Notes under the pieces: model-generated
What the model saw: only the letters and a program-made list of their open reading frames with translations
Database searches by the model: none
Told to the model about the DNA's origin: nothing
Part shown: positions 26,600 to 33,824 of the stretch, in pieces
Position numbering within the stretch: the stretch's first letter is position 1
Layout: every line of letters begins with the position of its first letter
Translations under genes and position numbers: made by a program
NCBI RefSeq assembly: GCF_032477075.1
Contig: NZ_JAWDXO010000002.1
Location: 163,955 to 227,954 of the forward strand
Direction of reading: 5' to 3'
Source: Fusobacterium sp.
GTDB lineage: Bacteria > Fusobacteriota > Fusobacteriia > Fusobacteriales > Fusobacteriaceae
Length of the DNA: 64,000 bases

Positions 26600-26682
26600 T
26601 GTTACGGTACAATTAGTATTTTTTAGAATTGAATAATTTTATATTTTTTTTTAATATACTGTATCGATACTCTTATTATAAT
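26600..26682. promoter_or_regulatory. pdxR-pdxS divergent control region
   Basis: The pdxS side has -10 TATAAT (26677-26682) but no usable -35. In its place lies the palindrome GTATC-GATAC (26661-26670). This is what an activator-dependent promoter looks like. On the pdxR side a near-palindrome TGTTACGGTACA (26600-26611) lies just upstream of the regulator's start. Binding of PdxR to both is inference. Confidence 0.55.
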
Positions 26683-26724
26683 ATTAATCAATAAAATAAT
26701 CAATAAATATATGGAGGTAAGACT

Positions 26725-27600
26725 ATGTCAAGATATGATTTAAATAAAAATCTAGCTCAAATGTTAAAAGGTGGAGTAATAATGGATGTAACTACAGCTG
26801 CTGAAGCTAAAATAGCAGAAGAAGCTGGTGCATGTGCAGTAATGGCTCTTGAGAGAGTTCCTGCTGATATAAGAAAAAATGGTGGAGTAGCACGGATGTC
26901 AGACCCTAAAATGATAAAAGAAATACAAGCTGCTGTTTCTATTCCAGTAATGGCTAAAGTTAGAATAGGACATTTTGTAGAAGCTCAAATACTTGAAGCT
27001 CTTGAAATAGATTATATTGATGAAAGTGAAGTTCTTACTCCTGCAGATGATAGATTCCATGTTGATAAAACATTATTTAAAGTTCCATTTGTATGTGGTT
27101 CAAGGAATCTAGGTGAAGCCTTAAGAAGAATATCTGAAGGGGCAAGTATGATAAGAACTAAAGGAGAACCTGGAACTGGAGATGTTATAGAAGCTGTAAA
27201 ACATATGAGAACATTAAATGAAGATATCAGAAAAGTAGTTTCTTCTCCTGAATCTGAACTTTATCATATTGCAAAAGAATTAGGAGCTCCATATGACTTA
27301 GTAAAATATATACATGAAAATGGAAAACTTCCTGTTGTAAATTTTGCTGCTGGAGGAGTTGCAACTCCTGCTGATGCTGCTCTTATGATGCAGCTTGGAT
27401 GTGATGGTGTCTTCGTTGGATCTGGTATATTCAAATCTGGCGATCCTGCAAAAAGAGCTGCTGCTATTGTAAAAGCTGTAACTAATTATAATAATCCAAA
27501 AATTCTTGCTGAAATATCTGAGGATTTAGGAGAAGCAATGGTAGGTATTAATGTTTATTCTCTTACAGAAGATGAAAAAATGGCTAAAAGAGGTTGGTAG
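26725..27600 (+). CDS. pdxS: Pyridoxal 5'-phosphate synthase subunit PdxS
   Basis: A 291-residue (beta/alpha)8 synthase subunit, highly conserved. It joins ribose 5-phosphate, glyceraldehyde 3-phosphate and ammonia into PLP. Visible motifs: LKGGVIMDVTTAAEAKIAEE, the ribose-binding lysine in PVMAKVRIGHFVEAQ (Lys81), MIRTKGEPGTG with the second active-site lysine, and FAAGGVATPADAALMMQLGCDGVFVGSGIF for phosphate binding. The ATG follows GGAGG. pdxT follows after two bases, and the two products form the 12+12 complex. Confidence 0.97.
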   Translation: MSRYDLNKNLAQMLKGGVIMDVTTAAEAKIAEEAGACAVMALERVPADIRKNGGVARMSDPKMIKEIQAAVSIPVMAKVRIGHFVEAQILEALEIDYIDESEVLTPADDRFHVDKTLFKVPFVCGSRNLGEALRRISEGASMIRTKGEPGTGDVIEAVKHMRTLNEDIRKVVSSPESELYHIAKELGAPYDLVKYIHENGKLPVVNFAAGGVATPADAALMMQLGCDGVFVGSGIFKSGDPAKRAAAIVKAVTNYNNPKILAEISEDLGEAMVGINVYSLTEDEKMAKRGW

Positions 27601-27602
27601 AT

Positions 27603-28178
27603 ATGAAAATTGGTATTTTAGCTCTTCAAGGAGCTTTCTTAGAGCATAAAAATATCCTTGATTTTTTAAAAATAGAAAGTTGTTTAATAAAAACTAAAGA
27701 ACAGTTAGAAGACGTAGATGGTATAATACTTCCTGGAGGAGAAAGTACAGCTATGGGGAAACTTTTGAGAGATTTTAATATCCTTGAGCCTCTTAGAGAA
27801 AAAATAAAAAATGGTTTCCCTGTATTTGGTACTTGTTCTGGGATGATACTTCTTGCTGAAAAACTTTCAAACAGTGAAGTTGTACATTTAGGAGTTATGG
27901 GAATAGAAGTTAAAAGAAATGCTTATGGGAGACAATTAGGAAGTTTTGAAACAGAAGAAAATTTTAAGGGAATAGATAAAAAAGTTAAAATGGTTTTTAT
28001 CAGAGCTCCCTATGTAGAAAAAACAAAAGAGAGTGTAGAAATATTGTCTACTGTAAATGGAAATATCACTGCTGTGAGAGAAAAAAATATGTTAGCTGTA
28101 TCTTTCCATCCAGAGCTTACTAATGATGCTTCTGTTCATAAATATTTTCTGGATATTGTAAAAAAAAATAAAAAGTAG
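27603..28178 (+). CDS. pdxT: Pyridoxal 5'-phosphate synthase glutaminase subunit PdxT
   Basis: A 191-residue class I glutamine amidotransferase that supplies ammonia to PdxS. It has GILALQGAFLEH at the front, LPGGESTAM (oxyanion strand), the nucleophile Cys in FGTCSGMILL and the His/Glu pair in VSFHPELTND near the end. I start it at the ATG at 27603 (MKIGILAL), two bases after the pdxS stop; pdxS ends with no separate strong site, so coupling of translation is likely. Confidence 0.96.
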   Translation: MKIGILALQGAFLEHKNILDFLKIESCLIKTKEQLEDVDGIILPGGESTAMGKLLRDFNILEPLREKIKNGFPVFGTCSGMILLAEKLSNSEVVHLGVMGIEVKRNAYGRQLGSFETEENFKGIDKKVKMVFIRAPYVEKTKESVEILSTVNGNITAVREKNMLAVSFHPELTNDASVHKYFLDIVKKNKK

Positions 28179-28207
28179 TTGACTTTTAAAAAAAATTAGA
28201 ATATACT
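28179..28207 (+). promoter_or_regulatory. Strong promoter of the Trp leader / SBP unit
   Basis: Nearly consensus: -35 TTGACT (28179-28184), 17-base spacer, -10 TATACT (28202-28207). It starts directly after the pdxT stop and gives a leader of about 325 bases before the SBP gene. Confidence 0.85.
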
Positions 28208-28247
28208 CATTACAAGAAATAAAACTATGAAAAAGGAGGTTATCAAT

Positions 28248-28376
28248 ATGACATTATCTAACTTAAACACTGTATTCCAATATTGGTGGTGGAGCTGCAC
28301 AGAAAAACTGCATACAGAAATTTTTAATGTTAGATATAAGCTTGCGTCTTTTGATAACTTTTATACTTCTGTGTAA
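28248..28376 (+). CDS. Putative Trp-rich leader peptide, 42 residues
   Basis: A short frame with an excellent ribosome site (AAAGGAGG, eight bases before ATG 28248) about 35 bases after the promoter. It opens MTLSNLNTVFQYWWWSC. Three consecutive TGG codons lie at 28284-28292 (residues 13-15). It continues through aromatic-rich sequence to a TAA at 28374-28376. Runs of one amino-acid codon in a short 5' frame, followed by competing hairpins and an intrinsic terminator, are the hallmark of ribosome-mediated attenuation (trpL type). Stalling at Trp codons when charged tRNA-Trp is scarce would alter folding downstream. The frame has no recognisable protein domain, so its role is likely in its translation, not in its product. 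Confidence 0.7.
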   Translation: MTLSNLNTVFQYWWWSCTEKLHTEIFNVRYKLASFDNFYTSV

Positions 28377-28460
28377 ACTCCTTTAAAATATTTGAATATA
28401 TAAATTATAATTTATATATCATGTTTTTTGGAGTCCACATGATATATATAAAAATATCAT
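28372..28460 (+). promoter_or_regulatory. Competing RNA hairpins in the Trp leader
   Basis: Three overlapping stems can form after the leader stop. A: ATATATAAATT / AATTTATATAT (28396-28419). B: ATATATCATGT (28414-28424) / ACATGATATAT (28437-28447). C: ATGATAT (28439-28445) / ATATCAT (28454-28460). A excludes B, and B excludes C. In addition ACTCC and TGT at the leader stop (28377-28381, 28372-28374) can pair with GGAGT and ACA (28430-28434, 28437-28439), so a ribosome at the stop codon would block that pairing. This is folding by eye. Confidence 0.5.
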
Positions 28461-28468
28461 TTGTTTTT

Positions 28469-28497
28469 AAAGCAATCTAACCAGATTGCTTTTTTTT
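28469..28497 (+). terminator. Intrinsic terminator of the Trp leader (attenuator)
   Basis: Perfect 10-bp stem AAAGCAATCT (28469-28478) / AGATTGCTTT (28483-28492) with a 4-base loop and following Ts. It lies 42 bases before the SBP start codon and inside the same transcript, so it must be bypassed for the gene to be expressed. A weak rival partner for its left arm is AGAT...GCTT at 28332-28343 in the leader frame. Confidence 0.85.
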
Positions 28498-28539
28498 ATT
28501 CTTAAAGAACTTTTTAACTATACAGAGGGGGAAACAAAA

Positions 28540-30078
28540 ATGAAAAAGAAACTATTGGCTGTGATTTTTTTACTTACTTTTGCTTTATTATTAGGAGGAA
28601 CAAAAGCTATAAAATCTGAATCTTCATCAGAAACTAAATTAAAAGATACTCTAGTTATCGCTCAAAAAGCTGAAATCAAAACTCTTGATCCACAAAAAAG
28701 TACAGATTCAGTATCTAATAAAATAATTCAGCTTATGTTTGATACTTTGATAACAATGGATAAAGATCTTAACCTTCTTCCAGGATTAGCAGAAAGCTGG
28801 GAATCTATTGATCCTTTAAATACAGTATTTCATTTGAAAAAAGGTGTAAGGTTTCATAATGGAGATATAATGACTGCTGAAGATGTAAAATTTTCTTTAG
28901 ATAGAGCAAGAAGTCTACCACAATGTGCATATAATTTTACTCCAATAAAAGAAATTACTGTACTTGATGAAAACACTATCAACATTACTACAGATACTCC
29001 TTTTGGAAGTCTTTTAAATCAGCTCAGCATCACAAACTCTTCAATAGTAAATAAAGAACTTGTTGAAGCTTCAGAAGATGTATTTCTTACTAATCCTGTA
29101 GGAACTGGACAATTCAAATTTAAATCATGGGATATAGGAAACAAACTTACTATGGAAAGATTTGAGAATTACTATGGACCTATTTCAAAATTAAAAGAAG
29201 TAGTTATTAAGTTTATAACTGAAAATAACAGCAGAATGATTATGTTAGAAACTGGTGAAGCTGATATTTCTTTAGATATGGGAGTTATGGATTTAAAATC
29301 TATTAAAAATAATAATTCTTTAGACTTTATAGAAGTAGAAGCTCCTACAAGTCAATTTGTTGGTTTTGATAGTAAAAATGAACTATTAAAAGATAAAAGA
29401 GTAAGACAGGCAATAGCTTATGCAATAGATAACAATGCGATTACTCAGGCTATATATGGAGATTCTGCAACTCCTGGAACTTCTGTAGTTCCTCCTGCTA
29501 TGACAGACTTCAATCCTGATGCTGAAAAATACGATTTAAATACTGCTAAATCTAAAGAACTTTTAGCAGAAGCTGGCTACCCTAATGGGTTCAATATTGA
29601 ATTATGGGTAAGTGATGATTCTGCAAGAATTGATGCTTGTGTTATTATTCAGGAGCAGTTAAGAGAAATAGGAATTAATACTGAAATTAAGGTTTTCCAA
29701 TGGGCTACTTATATTAAAATGATTGAAAATGAAAATGAGATAAAACCTATTTTTTATATGTCTTGGAATACAGCTAATGGGGATTGTGATAAAACTATGT
29801 ATCCTCTTTTCCATTCATCTCAAATAAAAGGTTCTATGAATGTGACTGCTTTTATAAACAAAGAATTAGATGAAACTCTTGATAAAGCAAGAATAACAAT
29901 GGATCCTAAAATTAGAAAAGAGCTTTATGGAAAAGCTCAAGAGATATTGCAGGAAGAAATCCCTCACTACACTATACTTTATCCAAAACTAAATCTTGGA
30001 ATGAGAAAAAATATTCATAATCTTATTATGAAAAATAATGGATATTTAGATCTTACAAATGTATATGTAACTGAATAA
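28540..30078 (+). CDS. Peptide/nickel-type ABC transporter substrate-binding protein
   Basis: A 512-residue family-5 solute-binding protein (DppA/OppA-like). I start it at ATG 28540 with AGAGGGGG upstream. The export signal MKKKLLAVIFLLTFALLLGG has no lipobox Cys, so the protein is probably free in the periplasm. Family blocks: AEIKTLDPQKSTDS, LPGLAESWESIDPLNTVFHL, LKKGVRFHNGDIMTAEDVKFS, NPVGTGQFKFKSW, RVRQAIAYAID and LLAEAGYPNGFNIELW. No permease or ATPase gene is adjacent, so it must share a transporter coded elsewhere. The Trp leader upstream suggests a link to tryptophan or Trp-containing peptides, which is inference. Confidence 0.88.
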   Translation: MKKKLLAVIFLLTFALLLGGTKAIKSESSSETKLKDTLVIAQKAEIKTLDPQKSTDSVSNKIIQLMFDTLITMDKDLNLLPGLAESWESIDPLNTVFHLKKGVRFHNGDIMTAEDVKFSLDRARSLPQCAYNFTPIKEITVLDENTINITTDTPFGSLLNQLSITNSSIVNKELVEASEDVFLTNPVGTGQFKFKSWDIGNKLTMERFENYYGPISKLKEVVIKFITENNSRMIMLETGEADISLDMGVMDLKSIKNNNSLDFIEVEAPTSQFVGFDSKNELLKDKRVRQAIAYAIDNNAITQAIYGDSATPGTSVVPPAMTDFNPDAEKYDLNTAKSKELLAEAGYPNGFNIELWVSDDSARIDACVIIQEQLREIGINTEIKVFQWATYIKMIENENEIKPIFYMSWNTANGDCDKTMYPLFHSSQIKGSMNVTAFINKELDETLDKARITMDPKIRKELYGKAQEILQEEIPHYTILYPKLNLGMRKNIHNLIMKNNGYLDLTNVYVTE

Positions 30079-30100
30079 TAAAATTTCCCTCTCTAAAAAA

Positions 30101-30134
30101 AGCAATTCTTTAAAAGGAATTGCTTCTTTTTTTT
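30101..30134 (+). terminator. Terminator after the SBP gene
   Basis: Stem AGCAATTC (30101-30108) / GAATTGCT (30117-30124), followed by TCTTTTTTTT. It lies about 20 bases after the stop. Confidence 0.92.
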
Positions 30135-30171
30135 CATATAATAATTAAAAGAAATAAAAAAGGAGTTATAT

Positions 30172-30759
30172 ATGTTTGAAAAAAATAGAGTAGAAGCATT
30201 CAGTGATGGAGTAATAGCCATCATTATAACAATAATGGTACTAGAATTAAAAGCTCCCCACAAAGCAGACATTTCTGAGCTTGCTAATTTATTTCCAAAA
30301 TTCTCCAGTTATCTTTTAAGTTTTCTTTATGTAGGAATATACTGGAATAACCATCATCACACTTTCTCTGTTGTCAATAAAGTAAATGGAAAAATACTAT
30401 GGGCAAATACTCATCTGCTCTTTTGGCTTTCTCTTATACCATTTACAACAAGTTGGATGGGTGAAACAAGCTTCTCTAAAATCTCTGTTATGCTCTATGG
30501 AGGAGTTCTTTTAGCCAGTTCTATAGCATACTTTATTTTAATTCATTTACTTATAAAACTACAAGGTAAAAATTCAAAATTAAAAAAAGCCATTGGAAAT
30601 GATATAAAAGGGATAATTTCTCCTATTTTATATCTTACTGGAATAATTTCAGCATTGTTTCTTCCTGTAATTTCTTTATTTTTTTATGCCTTTACTGCTA
30701 TATTGTGGATAATTCCTGATAATCGTATAGAAAAAATTCATCTGGAAGAAGAAAAATAA
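30172..30759 (+). CDS. TMEM175-family (DUF1211) potassium channel-like protein
   Basis: A 195-residue membrane protein with about six membrane segments. The signature RVEAFSDGVIAIIITIMVLELK near the start is the RxxxFSDG motif of the first pore helix in prokaryotic TMEM175. Segment 2 has GIYWNNHHHTFSVV. Prokaryotic members assemble as tetramers and conduct potassium with low selectivity. Ribosome site AAGGAG. It has its own unit between two terminators. Confidence 0.88.
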   Translation: MFEKNRVEAFSDGVIAIIITIMVLELKAPHKADISELANLFPKFSSYLLSFLYVGIYWNNHHHTFSVVNKVNGKILWANTHLLFWLSLIPFTTSWMGETSFSKISVMLYGGVLLASSIAYFILIHLLIKLQGKNSKLKKAIGNDIKGIISPILYLTGIISALFLPVISLFFYAFTAILWIIPDNRIEKIHLEEEK

Positions 30760-30761
30760 AA

Positions 30762-31624
30762 TTAATAACATTGTAAGATGAGCCAAGAACTATCAAAATT
30801 TTTCTTTTTTAGCTCATCTTTTTTTATAAAGTAATATATTCTTCCACAATCTCCAAACATCAGTTCAAAATCATCATCTTCTACTGTATCTAACTGGAAT
30901 AAAAGCTGCCATTCTTTACTGCCTTCATTCATTTTTTCTTTCATAGACTTTTCTAGTTCATGAGGTTTTCCACATGAAATCCCATTTGTGACTTCTTCAC
31001 ATTCTAATTTCATATCACCCTGTATAGCATCTGCATACCCTAAAAATTTACTTATAGTATTGCTGTCATTTTCAATATATTTCACAAGTTTTTCTTCATA
31101 CTCATCATAAAATTCATCATTGATATCTTCATATCCCATGTCATTTAATATTTCGTCAAATTCTTCATAAGATGGAATATCCTTCCTATTACTGAAAACT
31201 ATTCTTTTTTCTGGCATTTTATAATCTTTATCTAATTCTTTTGGAGATTCTCTTCTTTTTAATTTAGAGATATCTCCATTATAATAAAATACTTTTGCAC
31301 TTCCTCTATCTTCTGGAGAAAATCCCCAAGTCATAGTTTCCATTTCATAAAAAAAGTACAACATTCCACTTTCAGGAAGCAGATTTCCTTATCATATTCT
31401 TTTATCTCTTTAAAATTAATCTGAACTAAAAAACTTAATGGTCTATTTTCTACTTTTCCTTTGTATCCTTTACCTTCATAATAATACCATTCAAAGTCTT
31501 CTGGTAAATCTGGTCTTCCTCCAAATTTTGAAACACCTATTGGAAGCTCACTTTCTATTTTCTTTTCAAAATTTATAAGAATTGTATCTTTTTCCATTTT
31601 TTTAAATAATTTTTCTAATTCGAT
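30762..31624 (-). pseudogene. YwqG-like (DUF1963) gene, frameshifted
   Basis: The N-terminal frame carries GVSKFGGRPDLPEDFEWY and PLSFLVQINFKEI. The C-terminal frame starts at MLYFFYEME and continues through FGDCGRIYYFI to the stop at 30762. Together they make one DUF1963 protein of about 287 residues, normal for YwqG. The frames part near 31375-31384: a single added base would give EYDKEILLPESGMLYFF. At the front, AAGGAGGAG (31628-31636) is correctly spaced from an ATC codon (31622-31624) where an ATG would be expected, so the start codon may be mutated too. The function of YwqG is unknown. The gene directly follows the WGR gene. Confidence 0.78.
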
Positions 31625-31634
31625 ATTCTCCTCC

Positions 31635-32378
31635 TTAATTTTCAAATTTTGCCATATCATTTTCCATCTCATCTATTATATCTGAATGATCATATCCTTC
31701 TATCTCCATTACTATATTCCATCTTTTTAATGACATTAAAGCCATTTTTTTTAGTTCTTTATCAATTTTCCCCATTATTTTTATTTGACCAAAAGCTGTT
31801 GCTATAATTACTTGATCATTTATTATAAGAAGATGTGAATTTTCTATACCACTGACTTTCTTCCCAGAAATAAAATTTTTCAAATCCTCTTTAAGTAAAT
31901 TTTCTGGAGGACAATATATCATTTCCCAATTTTTTTCAATTACTTTTTTAGGAAAATTTTTTATATCATTATCTCCATTCTTTCTTATATATTCGCAAAG
32001 ATAAAATAAGGTATCTGCTCCACTATCATTTCCAAAGGGAGATTCTTCCTCTCCACAGTCATAATAATTTTCTTTATTAAAATATTTATCAAACAAAGGG
32101 TGTGAAGTCTTTGGATGCAGTCCTATTTCTTCTGAATCAAAATAAAGATGATTATTAAAATCAAATTTTTCATCTTCTATATATCCTTTTTTTATTTTCT
32201 GGGCTATAAGTTTAAGAGCCTGTTTTTCACATTCTTCTGCAGTTTCAAATTCTTTTACTTCATATTTTCCTATAGTTCCGTTCTTTCCATAGTTTACAGC
32301 AAAATCTTTTCCACTATAATTTATCCACCAAAACTTATCTGATTTTTCATCTTTAAATTTAAATGCTTTTTTCATCAT
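31635..32378 (-). CDS. WGR-domain protein
   Basis: A 247-residue cytoplasmic protein. Residues about 8-65 form a WGR domain: KFWWINYSGKDFAVNYGKNGTIGKYEVKEF is split here as KFWWINYSGKDFAVNYGKNG and then TIGKYEVKEF, followed by EECEKQALKLIAQKIKKGY. WGR domains bind nucleic acid ends in PARPs, but many bacterial ones are of unknown role. The C-terminal half (about 80-247) is not recognised. The YwqG-like gene follows, slightly overlapping in its ribosome site. These two families often sit together as uncharacterised accessory genes. The start is one of two adjacent ATGs with a weak GAGATGA site. Confidence 0.72.
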   Translation of the reverse strand: MMKKAFKFKDEKSDKFWWINYSGKDFAVNYGKNGTIGKYEVKEFETAEECEKQALKLIAQKIKKGYIEDEKFDFNNHLYFDSEEIGLHPKTSHPLFDKYFNKENYYDCGEEESPFGNDSGADTLFYLCEYIRKNGDNDIKNFPKKVIEKNWEMIYCPPENLLKEDLKNFISGKKVSGIENSHLLIINDQVIIATAFGQIKIMGKIDKELKKMALMSLKRWNIVMEIEGYDHSDIIDEMENDMAKFEN

Positions 32379-32423
32379 ATCATCTCAATAAATTCTTAAT
32401 TTGATATTACTTTTAAATTAAAA

Positions 32424-32473
32424 AAAAGTCAACCAACCACTGGTTTAAATAGCGCAGCTGGCAGTTGACTTTT
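32424..32473 (-). terminator. Terminator of the psd-to-cyclophilin operon
   Basis: Stem AAAAGTCAAC (32424-32433) / GTTGACTTTT (32464-32473) with a 30-base loop that can fold partly on itself, followed by TTTTTTTT on the minus strand. It also lies in front of the WGR gene. Confidence 0.85.
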
Positions 32474-32480
32474 ATTTTTA

Positions 32481-33122
32481 TTATTTTTTTAAATTTGGCA
32501 TTGTTTGAATTAATATCTCATCCATTTTTTCTGTCATTTCTTTATTAGCTTCTAAAAATTTATCCACATCTCCAGTAATTTCTATTGTTTCAATAGTATC
32601 TCCCTGTTCTATTTTATTGACTACAGCTTGATCTGCATCAGAAACTACTTCTCCAAAAATAGTATGCTTGTAATTAAGCCATTCAGTTGGTACATGAGTT
32701 ATAAAAAATTGAGAACCATTTGTTCCTGGTCCTGCATTAGCCATTGCTAATTTACCTGGTACATTAAATGTAAGTTCTTCAATAAATTCATCTCCAAATT
32801 GGTATCCAGGTCCTCCTGCTCCAGTTCCTGCAGGATCTCCACCTTGAATCATAAAATCTGCTATTACTCTATGAAACTTTAATCCATCATAATATCCTTT
32901 TTTTGCTAAATGTACAAAGTTTGTTACTGTTACAGGTGTAACTTCTGGAAATAATTTTAAATTTATCTCCCCTTTTGAAGTTTTTATTTTAGCATTTAAT
33001 ACTATATTTTCCACTTTTGTTCCCTCCTTAATATTTAAATCAGCTGAACGGCTCTTTCTCGAATGATAAAAAAAACCTCCTGCGATTATTAATAGCAATA
33101 TTACTATTTTTACCATTTTCAT
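32481..33122 (-). CDS. Cyclophilin-type peptidyl-prolyl isomerase, membrane anchored
   Basis: A 213-residue cyclophilin. I start at ATG 33122 (MKMVKIVIL) because GGAGGAG precedes it directly. An N-terminal hydrophobic anchor (about 3-18) leads to the catalytic domain with FHRVIADFMIQGGDP, GTGAGGPGYQFGDE, LAMANAGPGTNGSQFFIT and HTIFGEVV. It speeds cis-trans isomerisation of proline bonds, probably outside the cytoplasmic membrane. It is last in a six-gene operon that begins with psd. Confidence 0.93.
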   Translation of the reverse strand: MKMVKIVILLLIIAGGFFYHSRKSRSADLNIKEGTKVENIVLNAKIKTSKGEINLKLFPEVTPVTVTNFVHLAKKGYYDGLKFHRVIADFMIQGGDPAGTGAGGPGYQFGDEFIEELTFNVPGKLAMANAGPGTNGSQFFITHVPTEWLNYKHTIFGEVVSDADQAVVNKIEQGDTIETIEITGDVDKFLEANKEMTEKMDEILIQTMPNLKK

Positions 33123-33164
33123 TTTCTCCTCCATAATTCTATCATACTTTCCTAAAAATCATAA

Positions 33165-33824
33165 TTATTTTTTCATAATTTTATTATAAGTTTCCAGCAT
33201 TTCCTCTTTTGATATGGTTCCATATATTTCATATGGCCATTCTGATGCCAATCTTTTATTCAAGATATCAAGTTTTTCCTGAACTTTTAATATTTTCTCT
33301 TCTACTTTTCTGAATTCAGCTCTTACAGGTTGTAGTTTATAGATATATTCAATCTGTTCCTCTTCCTGTATTGCATTTTTCATTTCCATAGAGAGTTTTT
33401 CTTCCTCTTCTAGTATTTTATCAGCCCTATCTAAAAGTTCATATTTAGCCTTTTCAAGTTCTTTCTTTTCATATTGGAAAAATCTTTTCACTACTTCAGC
33501 TCCAGAATCTCCTTTTAGTTTTTCTCTTAATTCTATTTGATTTTTTATATATTCCTCATTAAAGTTATTTTCTTTCATTATATCTTCAATATATTTTTTA
33601 ATAGTAGAAATTTGTTCTTCATCAAATTTTTTTACAATTTCTCCTGTCAATCCACCATAAAGCTTTTCATATTTTGGTATAACATCTCTTTCAAGTATTT
33701 CTATGCCTGAAATATCTCCAATTTTCTTCAGTTCATCTATTTTTTTATTTACTGACTTAAAAACTTGTAGTATTACTTCTATTGAAAATTTTAAAGTTTC
33801 ATTATTTTTTATTGTTTTTTCCAT
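33165..33824 (-). CDS. Hypothetical coiled-coil protein
   Basis: About 219 residues, highly charged and helical, rich in Glu and Lys. Heptad-like stretches such as YEKKELEKAKYELLDRADKI and KVEEKILKVQEKLDIL predict coiled coils. There is no signal peptide or membrane segment. The start ATG at 33824 has GGAG seven bases upstream, inside the end of the preceding methyltransferase gene (22-base overlap). I do not recognise the family. Its place in the psd-rlmL-cyclophilin operon gives no clear hint. Confidence 0.65.
   Translation of the reverse strand: MEKTIKNNETLKFSIEVILQVFKSVNKKIDELKKIGDISGIEILERDVIPKYEKLYGGLTGEIVKKFDEEQISTIKKYIEDIMKENNFNEEYIKNQIELREKLKGDSGAEVVKRFFQYEKKELEKAKYELLDRADKILEEEEKLSMEMKNAIQEEEQIEYIYKLQPVRAEFRKVEEKILKVQEKLDILNKRLASEWPYEIYGTISKEEMLETYNKIMKK

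Noticed and set aside
28281..28300. GGTGGTGGAGCTGCAC resembles the T-box AGGGTGGNACCGCG element.
   Set aside because: It lies inside a well-supported leader frame and is its TGG run; no stem I-like structure or antiterminator pairing of T-box type is visible, and the downstream gene is not a typical T-box target.
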